Below, piece after piece: positions 1 through 8,281 of a DNA stretch of 33,559 nucleotides (positions are counted from its first letter, which is position 1; every line of letters starts with the position of its first letter). Below the pieces are notes generated by a model that was not told where the DNA came from, did no database searches, and saw only the letters and a list, made by a program, of their open reading frames with translations. This DNA is from Flavobacteriaceae bacterium (GTDB lineage Bacteria > Bacteroidota > Bacteroidia > Flavobacteriales > Flavobacteriaceae), in the NCBI GenBank assembly GCA_021647985.1, contig JAKITQ010000034.1:1-33559 (forward strand). Reading direction: 5' to 3'. Both the position numbers and the translations under genes were made by a program.

Positions 1-81
1 TAGTAAGTCGCCTAATAATTCGTTTTGAACTCCTAAAGGAAGTTCATTAAATAAGGCTTTTATTTCTTGACTTGTTTTCAT
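1..81 (-). CDS. 5' end of an unidentified gene (partial)
   Basis: An ATG at 81 opens a frame that stays open to the left edge (27 codons). The peptide begins MKTSQEIKALFNELPLGVQ. A TATATTTG element (minus strand, 93-86) matches the Bacteroidota -7 consensus and sits four bases upstream of the ATG, so any transcript from it would be nearly leaderless. I do not recognise the protein. It lies downstream of the respiratory operon on the same strand, but its own -7 element suggests separate transcription. Confidence 0.45.
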   Translation of the reverse strand, partial: MKTSQEIKALFNELPLGVQNELLGDLL

Positions 82-119
82 AAAACAAATATATTAATAA
101 TTGCTGATATATTTAGAAC

Positions 120-689
120 TTAGCCAATTTTACTAATAAAATAAAGTTTTATAATAATGTAAAAAATGATATACCATATTACAATTATCATCGAACTAAC
201 AGTGATGATTAAAGAAATTGGTGCATTGGACGAGGCTGACCATAAAGATCTTTTTTCCTTAGAATGATTGATAATTGTAGGAACTCCCCAATCTAATGTT
301 TCTTTTATTTCCAGATCTTTATAAATGTCAGATTCTAATATTTTAACTACTAATTTTACATTACCCAATGTATCTCCTGGGAGGTCATTTGGAAATATAA
401 CTTCTACCATACCATTTTCATCTGTTGTATTAAAAACATCTCCAATTGGTAATAAACTAAAACTTCTTTTTACATAAAAAAATAAGTCCAGTTCTTCAAT
501 AGGTAACCCTTCAACATTTGTCACTGTTGCGACGATAGTTTTCATGTCGTTTTTATTACTAAAAGTGAGTGATATTTTAGCATTTTCTAAAACCTCTTGT
601 CCAAAAAGGAAAGAATTTGTAATGAGTAAGAACCCTACAAAAAATAAGATCTTTAATACAGTTTTAGATAAGTGACTTCTCGTTTTCAT
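120..689 (-). CDS. Membrane-anchored beta-sandwich protein of the second NrfD module
   Basis: I chose the ATG at 689 because it starts directly on a signal peptide (hydrophobic run ending FLFGQ). The frame also allows 737, which would add an untypical N-terminal stretch. The mature part is one Ig-like or Big-type beta domain containing a TDENG turn. It ends in an RSLWS motif, one strong transmembrane helix and a short cytoplasmic tail. It is clearly homologous to the second half of the protein at 3705-4589 (TDENG, R-[ST]-[LM]-W-S, C-terminal helix), so it is a one-domain version of that protein. Its start overlaps the end of the NrfD gene at 664, so the two are translationally coupled. The likely role is an accessory or scaffold subunit on the periplasmic face of the NrfD complex. 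This is inferred from position only; no catalytic motif is seen. Confidence 0.7.
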   Translation of the reverse strand: MKTRSHLSKTVLKILFFVGFLLITNSFLFGQEVLENAKISLTFSNKNDMKTIVATVTNVEGLPIEELDLFFYVKRSFSLLPIGDVFNTTDENGMVEVIFPNDLPGDTLGNVKLVVKILESDIYKDLEIKETLDWGVPTIINHSKEKRSLWSASSNAPISLIITVSSMIIVIWYIIFYIIIKLYFISKIG

Positions 690-2025
690 TATAAAGAATA
701 TTAGATTCGATTTGATTTTCTGTTTCAAATTTTTCAATTGGTATTAAAGGAAATAATTTAATGAGAACTGTAATGATCAAAAGTAACCAGGCAAAAGATG
801 ATAAAGTTATTGCCCATTCTTCCCAAGTAGGGTTGTAGTGCAAATAAGATTCATCAACACCTTGAATTGGTAAATAAGGATGTTGTAGAGAGGGAATTAC
901 TATTAAAAATCGTTTGAACCATGCCCCAAGTATTACGAATAAAGATATGATTAGTATTGGTATTGGTTTGCGAAAAGGTTTGAAAATCAATAAAATAATT
1001 GGTAAAATAAGTCCCCCGATTTGAACAAACCAATACATAGGCGCATATTTACCAACAAATAACTCTGTAATGTGCTCGCCTTCAACGCCTACCATTTTAA
1101 ATGCTGGACCGAGGTATTCATTAATATTAAAGTATAAATATACAAGAGAAAGAAGCACGAGAAGTTTACCCATTTTATCAAAGTGATCTTCATTTATATA
1201 AGTTTTTAAATTTAATTGATTTCTGATAAAAAACATGGCAATAATGATGATAGCTGCACCCGCCATAAAAGCTCCTGAAACAAAATAGGGGCCAAGATTG
1301 GTGCTATCCCAACCTGGTCTCCAAGTTGTTGCAAAGAGCCACGAAGTTACAGTATGGATTGCAAAGGCCACAGGTAGTACAGCAATGGACAATATTTTGC
1401 TGATTTTTTTTAGCATAAGCCATTGCTTCGGGTGATTGTTCCAGCGGATAGCAATAATTTTATAAAGTTTCTTTTTCCAATTTGGGATATCTGTTAAACG
1501 ATCTCTACAAAGTGCAAGATCTGGTAAAATAGAAATGTACAAAAGTAAAACACTTATAACCAGGTAGGTGGAAATAATAATGACATCCCAAATTATTGGT
1601 GATTGGATTCTTAGGTATTTTAATACATAAAAAAATCGATCAGGTCTACCCATATCTACAATAATAATTACTGCAGCACATATTATAGCAGCAACTGCAA
1701 TAATTTCTGAAATGCGAATAAGCGGTGTTGACCATTCATTTTTATTTAGTTTTAATATCGAACTAAATAAAGAACCAACCAAACTTATTGCTACAAAAAA
1801 CACAAAATTTGAAATATAGATTCCCCAAGATGTGTAATCTCTCATGGCAGTTACCACAAGACCATATCTTAATTGTCTGTAATAGGCATATGTGCCGACA
1901 AGAATGATGAAGGCTAGTAAAGCAATCCACATTTTATATTTTAAAGAAGTATTTATTAAATGGCTTAATAAGTCTTTTTCTTTTTCAGAATTAAAAATTT
2001 GTAGTTTTTTTTCGTGATTTTTCAT
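664..2025 (-). CDS. NrfD/HybB-like integral membrane quinone-interacting subunit (copy 2)
   Basis: This 453-residue protein has about ten hydrophobic segments. It carries the NrfD-family signatures MRDYTSWGIYISNFVFF (near residue 60), a GRPDRF turn and SPIIWDV. NrfD/PsrC/HybB proteins bind menaquinol or menaquinone in the inner membrane and exchange electrons with a periplasmic iron-sulfur subunit. The ATG overlaps the ferredoxin stop codon by four bases (ATGA), so the two subunits are coupled. It is a paralogue of the gene at 4586-5902, sharing YLYFNINEYL, the HYxP-xxxEW loop and the ISNFVFFVA segment. The C terminus is slightly longer and polar. Quinone reduction and oxidation are both possible; the sequence does not show the direction. 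Confidence 0.88.
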   Translation of the reverse strand: MKNHEKKLQIFNSEKEKDLLSHLINTSLKYKMWIALLAFIILVGTYAYYRQLRYGLVVTAMRDYTSWGIYISNFVFFVAISLVGSLFSSILKLNKNEWSTPLIRISEIIAVAAIICAAVIIIVDMGRPDRFFYVLKYLRIQSPIIWDVIIISTYLVISVLLLYISILPDLALCRDRLTDIPNWKKKLYKIIAIRWNNHPKQWLMLKKISKILSIAVLPVAFAIHTVTSWLFATTWRPGWDSTNLGPYFVSGAFMAGAAIIIIAMFFIRNQLNLKTYINEDHFDKMGKLLVLLSLVYLYFNINEYLGPAFKMVGVEGEHITELFVGKYAPMYWFVQIGGLILPIILLIFKPFRKPIPILIISLFVILGAWFKRFLIVIPSLQHPYLPIQGVDESYLHYNPTWEEWAITLSSFAWLLLIITVLIKLFPLIPIEKFETENQIESNILYNENEKSLI

Positions 2026-2930
2026 GATTCAATTTCTTGTTTGCTATCTTTTTTAAAAGGAAAGAGTCTGTCAACAGGAGGGAGATAATAAACACGTGGG
2101 TTTGTACCTAATTCTTCCATATACCTATATCCAGCCTTATCTTTTAATAAAGTGCTAAATCGTACTGTTTCTTCACCATTGGTTACAGTATCATCTATTT
2201 CATCTCCAAAATAAATAACTCCATTGGGGCATGCCGGTATGCAATGTGGGAGTTTATTTTTTCTAAGCATATCTGGGCAAAAATCACACTTTGCCACTGT
2301 ACCAATTTTACTTGGAATACTCGTCTCAGGAGAATATGCAATGTCTTGGTCTTCCTTTGGAGGAACTGCCCAATTAAAAACCCTTGCAGAATATGGGCAA
2401 GCGGCCATACAGAACCTACAACCTATGCACCTTTCGTTGTCTATCAATACAATGCCATCAGAACGTTTGTATGTTGCGCCAACTGGACAAACTTTTACAC
2501 AAGGCGGATTGTCGCATTGAAAACATTTTTTGGGCATCCAATAGTTTGATGATTTTTCATTATCCTTCATCTCCAATACCTTAATATAAGGTCTGTCTGG
2601 GGTGAGTTTATGATGTTTGTCACAGGCCTTGACACATTTTCTGGCATTTTTACATTTTGCCAAATCTACTACCATCACAAACTTTTTACCTGGAATACCT
2701 GTTCTTGATGCTAATGGTGAAACTGGCTTATATTCTATTGCTTCTATATCAGATTTGGCAACTTGAACGAGTTTTCCTTCAGGAGTAAGTAGGGTAGTTT
2801 TTTCTTTCGATTTATCCTTACAGGAAGAAATGGAATATAATGCTAGGCCAGAGGCTGCAAGTAGACTTCCCGTTGAAATATTTTTTATGAATTGTCTTCG
2901 AGAATCAGTTTTGGATTTTTTATTTTCCAT
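2022..2930 (-). CDS. Tat-exported ferredoxin-type iron-sulfur subunit (copy 2), probable lipoprotein
   Basis: A 302-residue PsrB/NrfC/HybA-like electron-transfer protein. It has an N-terminal SRRQFIK twin-arginine motif followed by a hydrophobic stretch ending ISSC37, which fits a lipobox. A TLLTPEGKLVQV hairpin segment follows. Cysteine groups: C93, C99, C103; C136, C139, C144, C148; C168, C171, C174, C178; C215, C218, C230, C234. The last three groups are complete. The first lacks the usual second cysteine (Ala at 96), so that site may hold a [3Fe-4S] cluster. The protein would pass electrons between NrfD (next gene, four-base overlap) and a soluble or membrane cytochrome. It is the first gene of its own transcript, behind the Crp/Fnr-type promoter at 3096-3138. 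It is a paralogue of 5905-6879. Confidence 0.9.
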   Translation of the reverse strand: MENKKSKTDSRRQFIKNISTGSLLAASGLALYSISSCKDKSKEKTTLLTPEGKLVQVAKSDIEAIEYKPVSPLASRTGIPGKKFVMVVDLAKCKNARKCVKACDKHHKLTPDRPYIKVLEMKDNEKSSNYWMPKKCFQCDNPPCVKVCPVGATYKRSDGIVLIDNERCIGCRFCMAACPYSARVFNWAVPPKEDQDIAYSPETSIPSKIGTVAKCDFCPDMLRKNKLPHCIPACPNGVIYFGDEIDDTVTNGEETVRFSTLLKDKAGYRYMEELGTNPRVYYLPPVDRLFPFKKDSKQEIES

Positions 2931-3095
2931 AACTTAAAGTTGAATGTAGTCGAATTAAATTTTAAATAAAATCATTAAATAATGAACTTCCTTCCTCTTA
3001 AATAAAGAGTAAAATGTCAATCAAAAGGATGTAGAATTAGTTTTAAAACATGAATAAAATCATGAATTATAGGGTACTTTTTTAGTACACCTGAG

Positions 3096-3138
3096 TAAAG
3101 ATAGGAATTAGATTTTTTTGATTTTATGATAAATATCA
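3096..3138 (-). promoter_or_regulatory. Crp/Fnr-type box plus -7 element for the second FeS-NrfD unit
   Basis: Box TGAT-AAAT-ATCA at 3127-3138 (centre 3132.5). The minus-strand element TATCTTTA lies at 3103-3096 (centre 3099.5). The spacing of 33 bp equals that at 7231-7273 and 10068-10110. It lies about 165 bp upstream of the ferredoxin ATG at 2930. A second inverted repeat, GGTAC...GTACACC, is nearby at 3073-3091. The 2931-3294 gap holds no gene. Confidence 0.6.
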
Positions 3139-3237
3139 TATAAAGTAATTTTGGTTACATAAATAAATATGTATTATAGATTTTTTAGAGTTTCAAGGGC
3201 TTGGAGATACTATATTATTTATAGCCAATGTTTATAC

Positions 3238-3274
3238 AAAAAAAAACTGTCTATAAAAAAAATCTTATAGACAG
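3238..3274 (-). terminator. Rho-independent terminator of the cytochrome c operon
   Basis: Stem CTGTCTATA / TATAGACAG (3247-3255 with 3266-3274, perfect 9 bp). On the minus strand it is followed by nine T residues (3246-3238). It lies 21 bases past the stop of the cytochrome gene at 3295. It separates the two NrfD modules into two transcripts. Confidence 0.85.
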
Positions 3275-3294
3275 TGATATGATTAATTAGATAC

Positions 3295-3699
3295 CTATTC
3301 GGCTAGGGTTCTCATATAATTTACAACTAGCCATCTGTCTTCATCATCTGGCATTTTTTTTGTGTATTCGGGCATGTCATCTCTACCTTCTGTAGTTTTA
3401 TAAAATAATGCACCATCGCTTTGGGCTTGAAAATCTGCAGAAGAGAAATCTCCTAAATCTCCTTCTACTTCATCTGCTTTGGTACCATCACCGTAGCCTT
3501 CTTTACCATGGCAAGATTTACAATGTTTGTTGTACAGTGATTTACCTATGGCAATATTTTCTTTATCGGCCTTGTTTGTAGGGTTCTTCATTTTTTCATA
3601 CTTTTCAGGTACTTTCCATTCTTCTTGCACTATGGTGGTGAACGAATAGAGAATTAATGTTAATAATCCGATGATTGATAATAATTTTAATGATTTCAT
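3295..3699 (-). CDS. Class I c-type cytochrome (mono-heme)
   Basis: I chose the ATG at 3699; the longer reading begins at a TTG. The N terminus is a hydrophobic export or anchor segment. The mature part carries one CKSCH heme c site and a downstream DMPEY methionine that can be the distal ligand, as in small class I cytochromes. The C terminus ends on the usual final helix (DRWLVVNYMRTLAE). It lies five bases after the beta-sandwich gene at 3705-4589 and just before a terminator. This makes it the last gene of the transcript and a likely electron partner of the FeS-NrfD complex in the periplasm. The compartment and redox partner are inferred from the operon. Confidence 0.88.
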   Translation of the reverse strand: MKSLKLLSIIGLLTLILYSFTTIVQEEWKVPEKYEKMKNPTNKADKENIAIGKSLYNKHCKSCHGKEGYGDGTKADEVEGDLGDFSSADFQAQSDGALFYKTTEGRDDMPEYTKKMPDDEDRWLVVNYMRTLAE

Positions 3700-3704
3700 A
3701 ATTT

Positions 3705-4589
3705 TCAAGATTTTGATAATTTAAATAGATTTAAGATTAAATAAAAAATAAGTCCCCAAACTCCTAGTATTAATAAATTTGGAAATATAAGTAAAAAAAT
3801 GGGTGTTTTATTTCTAGGAGACCACATGGTTCTCTGGTCGAAAGTAGATTTTTCAACAATAGGTATGCCTACAGCACCTGTTGTTAAGGCCTTTACGGTT
3901 CCGTAATCATCGCTTTCATTTAGCATAACTTCAAAAGTTAGATTCCCGTCAACACCAGGAATACCGCTCTCAATGGCGAGGTTTATTGCACCGTTTTCAT
4001 CGGTGTCGATAAATTCATCTCCCATATTTAATGGTTTGAATAAACGTTGCACTTTAACGCTTAAAGGTTGGTCTGTAATTGGAAGATTGTTAATAGCATC
4101 TGTTAAAGTGGCACTGACATAGTTAATACTATCTTTTGTTATAATATTTGCTTCAATACGGGCATCTTTAAATTGTATACTTTTTTTGGCTTTATTATAA
4201 GTATCATTTCCTTTAAAGGCAACTGTGATAGTATAGGTATTGGATGAATCGGCTTGTAGTAAATTTAAATTTTTGACTTTAAACTTACTTTCACCATTCT
4301 TATTTGTAGTGGTTTTACCAACAACTGTCTTTTCATCTTCAAGCACATTATAAATAATTACTTCAATATCTGAGACTTTAACGTTTTTTTTCTTTATTCT
4401 GGAAGAGGCTTTGATGTTAAAATATATTCCCTCATCCATCAATTTCACATATTGTACATTTAATCTTGTCTTATTTTTTTTCACTTTTTGGGCAAATAGA
4501 TTGGGTGTACTTAATTGAAACATAAATACACTCACTATGGCTAGCATGATAGAACGAAAATTAATTAGATTTATCTTTGTCAAGTTCAT
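3705..4589 (-). CDS. Two-domain membrane-anchored beta-sandwich protein of the first NrfD module
   Basis: This 294-residue protein has an N-terminal signal sequence (hydrophobic run ending NLFAQ), two consecutive beta-rich Ig-like domains (about residues 35-150 and 150-255), an RTMWS motif and one C-terminal transmembrane helix. The first domain carries a TNKNG turn and the second TDENG. The second domain, WS motif and helix match the shorter paralogue at 120-689. The start codon overlaps the NrfD stop by four bases (ATGA). The fold resembles polysaccharide- or cell-surface-type beta repeats, but conserved linkage to NrfD suggests a structural or docking subunit. I know no named family for it. 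Confidence 0.72.
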   Translation of the reverse strand: MNLTKINLINFRSIMLAIVSVFMFQLSTPNLFAQKVKKNKTRLNVQYVKLMDEGIYFNIKASSRIKKKNVKVSDIEVIIYNVLEDEKTVVGKTTTNKNGESKFKVKNLNLLQADSSNTYTITVAFKGNDTYNKAKKSIQFKDARIEANIITKDSINYVSATLTDAINNLPITDQPLSVKVQRLFKPLNMGDEFIDTDENGAINLAIESGIPGVDGNLTFEVMLNESDDYGTVKALTTGAVGIPIVEKSTFDQRTMWSPRNKTPIFLLIFPNLLILGVWGLIFYLILNLFKLSKS

Positions 4590-5902
4590 GTTGTTAGATT
4601 TTTATCAGTTTTTAATAATTCTTGTTCACCTATAGTCCTTTGAATAGCAATTATCGGAAGATAACGAAATAATATCGTTATGATTAATAAAGCCATAGCA
4701 AGCGTCGCAATAGTAATAAGCCATTCATGTAAACTTGGAAAATAATGGCGCCATGATTCCGGAACACCTTGAATAGGCAAGAAGGGGTGTAATAGGGTTG
4801 AGGTAACAATGATATAGCGTTTCCACCACGAACCTAAAACTACCAAAACACCTATGATAAACATTGGTATTGGTTTTCTCCCTTTTTTAAAAATTAACAC
4901 CAAAATAGGAATTATTAATCCTCCTATGGTCACTGCCCAAAATAACGGCGCATAATGGCCTTCAAAAAGAGAGCGTAAATGAACTTCTTCTTCAACACTT
5001 GCTGTAAAGGCAGGTATTAAATATTCATTAATATTAAAATACAAATAAGTTAAACATGCAAGTACGAGTAAACGCCCTATTTTATCAAAATGTAAATGTG
5101 TGATATAATCTTCCAATTTGTATACTCTTCTCACAATATAAACCACAACTACTAATGCTCCTAAACCTGCAACAAAGGCACCTGATATAAAGTATGCACC
5201 CATGTTTGTACTATTCCAACCCACTCTGTAGGTAGTTGAAAATAACCAGGCATCGATAGTTTGTAAGATTAAACCAACAGGTATAATTAAGGTGGCAACT
5301 ATTTTAATTGATTTGGCTAAAATCGTTGTTTGTGCTTTACTACCTGTCCAATTTAAAGATAATTTGCCATACCATTTACTAAATTTAGGTTTGCTGTTTT
5401 TAAAATATTTTTTAAGAATTGCAAAATCAGGAATTAATGGAAAGTAGAGTAGGAGAAAGCTTATTACTATATATGTAGGAATAATAATCACATCCCATGT
5501 AATGGGTGATTGTAATCTGGCATGAAGAAATAAATTAAGTAACCTGTCTGGTCTGGCCATATCTATCATTATCGTAATACCAGCCATAACGATCGAGGCT
5601 AAGGTAATAACTTCGGCAATTCTTACAAGAGGAGTTCTCCATGTTTTTCCGGTTAACCTTAAAATGGATACTACAACAGATCCAACAAAGCTGGTAGCAA
5701 CAAAAAAAACAAAATTGGAAATGTAAATCCCCCATAATGAATAATCTCTCATATTGGTAACCACTTGTCCTTTAATAAGTTGATCAATGTATGCAACAAT
5801 GCCTAAAGCAATTATTACAACCAAAGAAACAATCCATATAATACCTATTTTTCCAAATTTGCTAGGTGCTAAATCTTTTATTATTTGGTCTCTAGTTTTC
5901 AT
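4586..5902 (-). CDS. NrfD/HybB-like integral membrane quinone-interacting subunit (copy 1)
   Basis: A 438-residue polytopic protein with about ten transmembrane segments. NrfD-type signatures: VVTNMRDYSLWGIYISNFVFF near residue 48, ARPDRLLNL, LQSPITWDVI and YLYFNINEYLIPAF. It is expected to bind menaquinol in the inner membrane and exchange electrons with the adjacent Tat-exported ferredoxin, whose stop codon is two bases upstream. It is paralogous to 664-2025 across its whole length. The membrane topology is read from hydrophobicity only. The reaction of the complex cannot be named because no catalytic subunit is in the window. Confidence 0.9.
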   Translation of the reverse strand: MKTRDQIIKDLAPSKFGKIGIIWIVSLVVIIALGIVAYIDQLIKGQVVTNMRDYSLWGIYISNFVFFVATSFVGSVVVSILRLTGKTWRTPLVRIAEVITLASIVMAGITIMIDMARPDRLLNLFLHARLQSPITWDVIIIPTYIVISFLLLYFPLIPDFAILKKYFKNSKPKFSKWYGKLSLNWTGSKAQTTILAKSIKIVATLIIPVGLILQTIDAWLFSTTYRVGWNSTNMGAYFISGAFVAGLGALVVVVYIVRRVYKLEDYITHLHFDKIGRLLVLACLTYLYFNINEYLIPAFTASVEEEVHLRSLFEGHYAPLFWAVTIGGLIIPILVLIFKKGRKPIPMFIIGVLVVLGSWWKRYIIVTSTLLHPFLPIQGVPESWRHYFPSLHEWLITIATLAMALLIITILFRYLPIIAIQRTIGEQELLKTDKNLTT

Positions 5903-5904
5903 AA

Positions 5905-6879
5905 TTATTCAGGTTTTACAACAGATTCAAATTCGGTAAATTTATCTATTCCATCTTTAAAATCAACCAATCTATCGGTAGGAGGTAAATAATAAACACT
6001 TGGTTCGGTACCCAAACTTTCCATTAATCTATATCCAGCTTTATCCTCCAATAGTTTGCTCAAGCGTAAAGTTTCATCACCGTTGGTTACGGTATCTTCG
6101 TATTTATCTCCAAAATAAAATACGCCATTTGGGCATGCGGTTACACAAAACGGAAGTTCATTTTTTACAATTTGATGTGGACAAAAATCACATTTATCTA
6201 CAGTGCCTTTGACACTTGGTAACCCTGCGTATTCAGGCGTTGCAACCGCCTGATCATCCGTAGGCATATCAAGATACACTTCAGCCTGATTGGGTTCATC
6301 CCAGTTAAATACCCGAACAGAATAAGGACAAGCTGCCATACAAAAACGACAACCAATGCATCGATCATTATCAATTAAAACCAAACCATCTCTTCTTTTA
6401 AAAGTGGCATCAACCGGACAAACGGTAACACAAGCTGGTTGGTCACAATGCTGACATTGGGTAGGCATCCAATAAGGAGATGTGTCTTTAGACTCTTGCA
6501 TTTTATACACTTTTAACCAGGCATTGTCTCCGGTTATATAATGCCCTTTATTACAGGCACTTTGACAGGCTAATGCATTTTTACACTTGGCTAAATCTAC
6601 AACCATAACAAATTTTCGGTTAGGCATACCTTCTCTAACATTGTATTTTAAATCATCTCTTGTAGTTTGTTCTACTTCGATTACTTCTGTTGCGTCTACC
6701 TGAATTAATGTGCCATCTGTGGTCATCAATTCCATTTTCTCACCAGAGCCAGATTCTGGTTTGGCATTTAGTCTATTGGCAATTTTTGATAATCCCAAAC
6801 CACCTATTGCTGCGATAAGACCAACTTTTAACCCTTTATCAAGAAATTTGCGTCTTGAGTTTTTATCACTATTTTTCAT
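5905..6879 (-). CDS. Tat-exported ferredoxin-type iron-sulfur subunit (copy 1)
   Basis: A 324-residue PsrB/NrfC/HybA-like protein. A twin-arginine motif SRRKFLD and hydrophobic region mark Tat export; there is no lipobox, unlike copy 2. After an ELMTTDGTLIQVD segment come the cysteine groups C99, C105, C109; C142, C145, C150, C154; C174, C177, C180, C184; C230, C233, C245, C249. Groups two to four are standard. Group one lacks its second cysteine (Ala102), as in the paralogue. In this fold the first and fourth groups share ligands, so one site probably has three cysteines and could be [3Fe-4S]. It sits between the small Tat protein and NrfD, and passes electrons between NrfD and periplasmic cytochromes by inference. 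Confidence 0.9.
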   Translation of the reverse strand: MKNSDKNSRRKFLDKGLKVGLIAAIGGLGLSKIANRLNAKPESGSGEKMELMTTDGTLIQVDATEVIEVEQTTRDDLKYNVREGMPNRKFVMVVDLAKCKNALACQSACNKGHYITGDNAWLKVYKMQESKDTSPYWMPTQCQHCDQPACVTVCPVDATFKRRDGLVLIDNDRCIGCRFCMAACPYSVRVFNWDEPNQAEVYLDMPTDDQAVATPEYAGLPSVKGTVDKCDFCPHQIVKNELPFCVTACPNGVFYFGDKYEDTVTNGDETLRLSKLLEDKAGYRLMESLGTEPSVYYLPPTDRLVDFKDGIDKFTEFESVVKPE

Positions 6880-6890
6880 AATAAATTGAT

Positions 6891-7160
6891 TTAAAAAGTT
6901 TTACCCAGCCAATTGAGCAAAGCATTATTTGAGATATTCTTTTTGACAATTTTCGACTTTTTAAGTGTACTAATTTTAACCTTTACCGTTGTACCATCAG
7001 GTTTTAATAAAGTCTGGTATTCTTCTTTTTCATTAGAAAGAATCAAATCATCCTTTTTGAAATTTCCAAATCCAAGAAATGGTATTAGTAAGCTGCTACC
7101 TAATATCGGTAAAACACCTCTTCTTGAAATATTTTTTTCTTTTTTAGAATTGAGATTCAT
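6891..7160 (-). CDS. Small twin-arginine protein resembling the ferredoxin N-terminal segment
   Basis: An 89-residue protein with SRRGVLP and a hydrophobic stretch (Tat signal), then a TLLKPDGTTVKVKISTL segment, ending NALLNWLGKTF. The TLLxPDGTxVxV part aligns with TLLTPEGKLVQV and ELMTTDGTLIQV, found just after the signal peptides of the two ferredoxins. It therefore looks like a free-standing copy of that segment with no cysteines. It is the first gene behind the promoter at 7231-7273 and 11 bases upstream of ferredoxin copy 1. It could be a subunit that occupies the same docking surface, a Tat-export partner, or a degenerate duplicate. No function is known to me. Confidence 0.65.
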   Translation of the reverse strand: MNLNSKKEKNISRRGVLPILGSSLLIPFLGFGNFKKDDLILSNEKEEYQTLLKPDGTTVKVKISTLKKSKIVKKNISNNALLNWLGKTF

Positions 7161-7230
7161 AAGGTTTATAGTTTATTAAAATGTTAAAACAAATTAGATC
7201 ATTTTGCTATTAGATTGTATTTATCATGTG

Positions 7231-7273
7231 TAAAGATATATTTCACACTTCATATTAATCATGATTTAAATCA
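7231..7273 (-). promoter_or_regulatory. Crp/Fnr-type box plus -7 element for the first FeS-NrfD unit
   Basis: Perfect palindrome TGATTTAAATCA at 7262-7273 (centre 7267.5). The minus-strand element TATCTTTA lies at 7238-7231 (centre 7234.5). The 33-bp spacing equals the two sister promoters, and the -7 element is identical to the one at 3096-3103. The ATG follows at 7160. No clear -33 TTTG is seen, as expected for an activator-dependent promoter. Confidence 0.65.
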
Positions 7274-7394
7274 GTATTTGAAAATTAAAAATCTAATTAT
7301 AATCATCAATTTATTCGTGTAAAAAATGTAATACATTATTTTTCAAACCGTTTAATATGAATTTTATTTATTATTTAACGTTTAACAACATACT

Positions 7395-8264
7395 TTAAAA
7401 ATTATAAATTCTTGTTATATTAAATCCTAATAAAAAATCACCTTTAAAAATGTCATTTTGATTAAACATATAGTTCTTTTGAGGAACTATACCATTATAA
7501 TTGGTGATAAACAGTTGGAATGCATGGGCAGATGTACCAAATTCAACTCCTAAACTAAAGCCTGGGTGTGGATTGTCTTTTAAGAATTCAGTAATTGGCT
7601 GACTATAGTCTATCAAAATAGCGGTATTGTCTGTAATTTTATATCTTCCTCCCACTGAAAATGCAACCATATCATTTCGCATAGTATTTGCTACTATATT
7701 ATAGTGTGAAATACTAATGGTAGCTTGCGCCGAAAAATTAGGACTAAATCGTCTTGCTACGATAAGTTGGTTAAAAAATGACCAACGATCGGTAACATCT
7801 CTAGGATAAAGACCTTGATTTTTTTGACGCGCATCAATAACCCAATTACCATAGTAAGTAAGACTTATTGGCATTTTTTCTGAACGTGTTTGTCTGAGTA
7901 GGGCTACTTTTGCATTAAAATCTATAAGTCGATCAAACTTGGTGGTTCCAACGCCAATGGTAACTCTTTCATGAACGCCATAATTAGCACCAATTCTTAT
8001 ATTGGAAGCACCCCAAATTCCGGCCATATCGTTTTTATCTAAATTCAGTAAGCCAAACCTGTGATTGAACTGAATTTCCATTTCATTCTTTTTAAGAACA
8101 ACATTGGTAGGGTTATCAATAATAAAGGAACTTTCAAAGGCTGATCGTTGCAGTTTTTCTTTAACTTTTTTGATAGTGTCGACATCTTTTTTTGCATCAT
8201 CCTGTGCGTTTGCAATCAATGGGAGCATCAAAAGAGCGAAAAGTATTATTATATAATTTTTCAT
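7395..8264 (-). CDS. Probable outer-membrane beta-barrel protein (DUF5777-like)
   Basis: This 289-residue protein has a clean signal peptide (ending IANAQ). After it come alternating beta-strand sequence with aromatic girdle residues, periodic glycines, and a C-terminal aromatic end (NITRIYNF), typical of outer-membrane barrels. From memory it matches the DUF5777 family often found beside c-type cytochromes and iron-sulfur genes in Bacteroidota; I cannot verify this here. It starts 18 bases after the cytochrome lipoprotein gene and is the last gene of its transcript. It may be a porin or envelope scaffold for the redox proteins; the function is unknown. Confidence 0.65.
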   Translation of the reverse strand: MKNYIIILFALLMLPLIANAQDDAKKDVDTIKKVKEKLQRSAFESSFIIDNPTNVVLKKNEMEIQFNHRFGLLNLDKNDMAGIWGASNIRIGANYGVHERVTIGVGTTKFDRLIDFNAKVALLRQTRSEKMPISLTYYGNWVIDARQKNQGLYPRDVTDRWSFFNQLIVARRFSPNFSAQATISISHYNIVANTMRNDMVAFSVGGRYKITDNTAILIDYSQPITEFLKDNPHPGFSLGVEFGTSAHAFQLFITNYNGIVPQKNYMFNQNDIFKGDFLLGFNITRIYNF

Positions 8265-8281
8265 ATCTATTTTCTTAAAGG

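Noticed and set aside
2224..2584. Plus-strand reading frames opposite the second ferredoxin gene
   Set aside because: They are antisense shadows of a gene with full cysteine motifs, and have no family features of their own.
120..6879. A hydrogenase (HybA-HybB-like) locus
   Set aside because: FeS-NrfD pairs fit many enzymes, and no nickel-iron large or small subunit or maturation gene is visible.
7319..7342. Terminator after the barrel-protein gene
   Set aside because: The AATGTA-A-TACATT inverted repeat is AT-only with a one-base loop, too weak to call.
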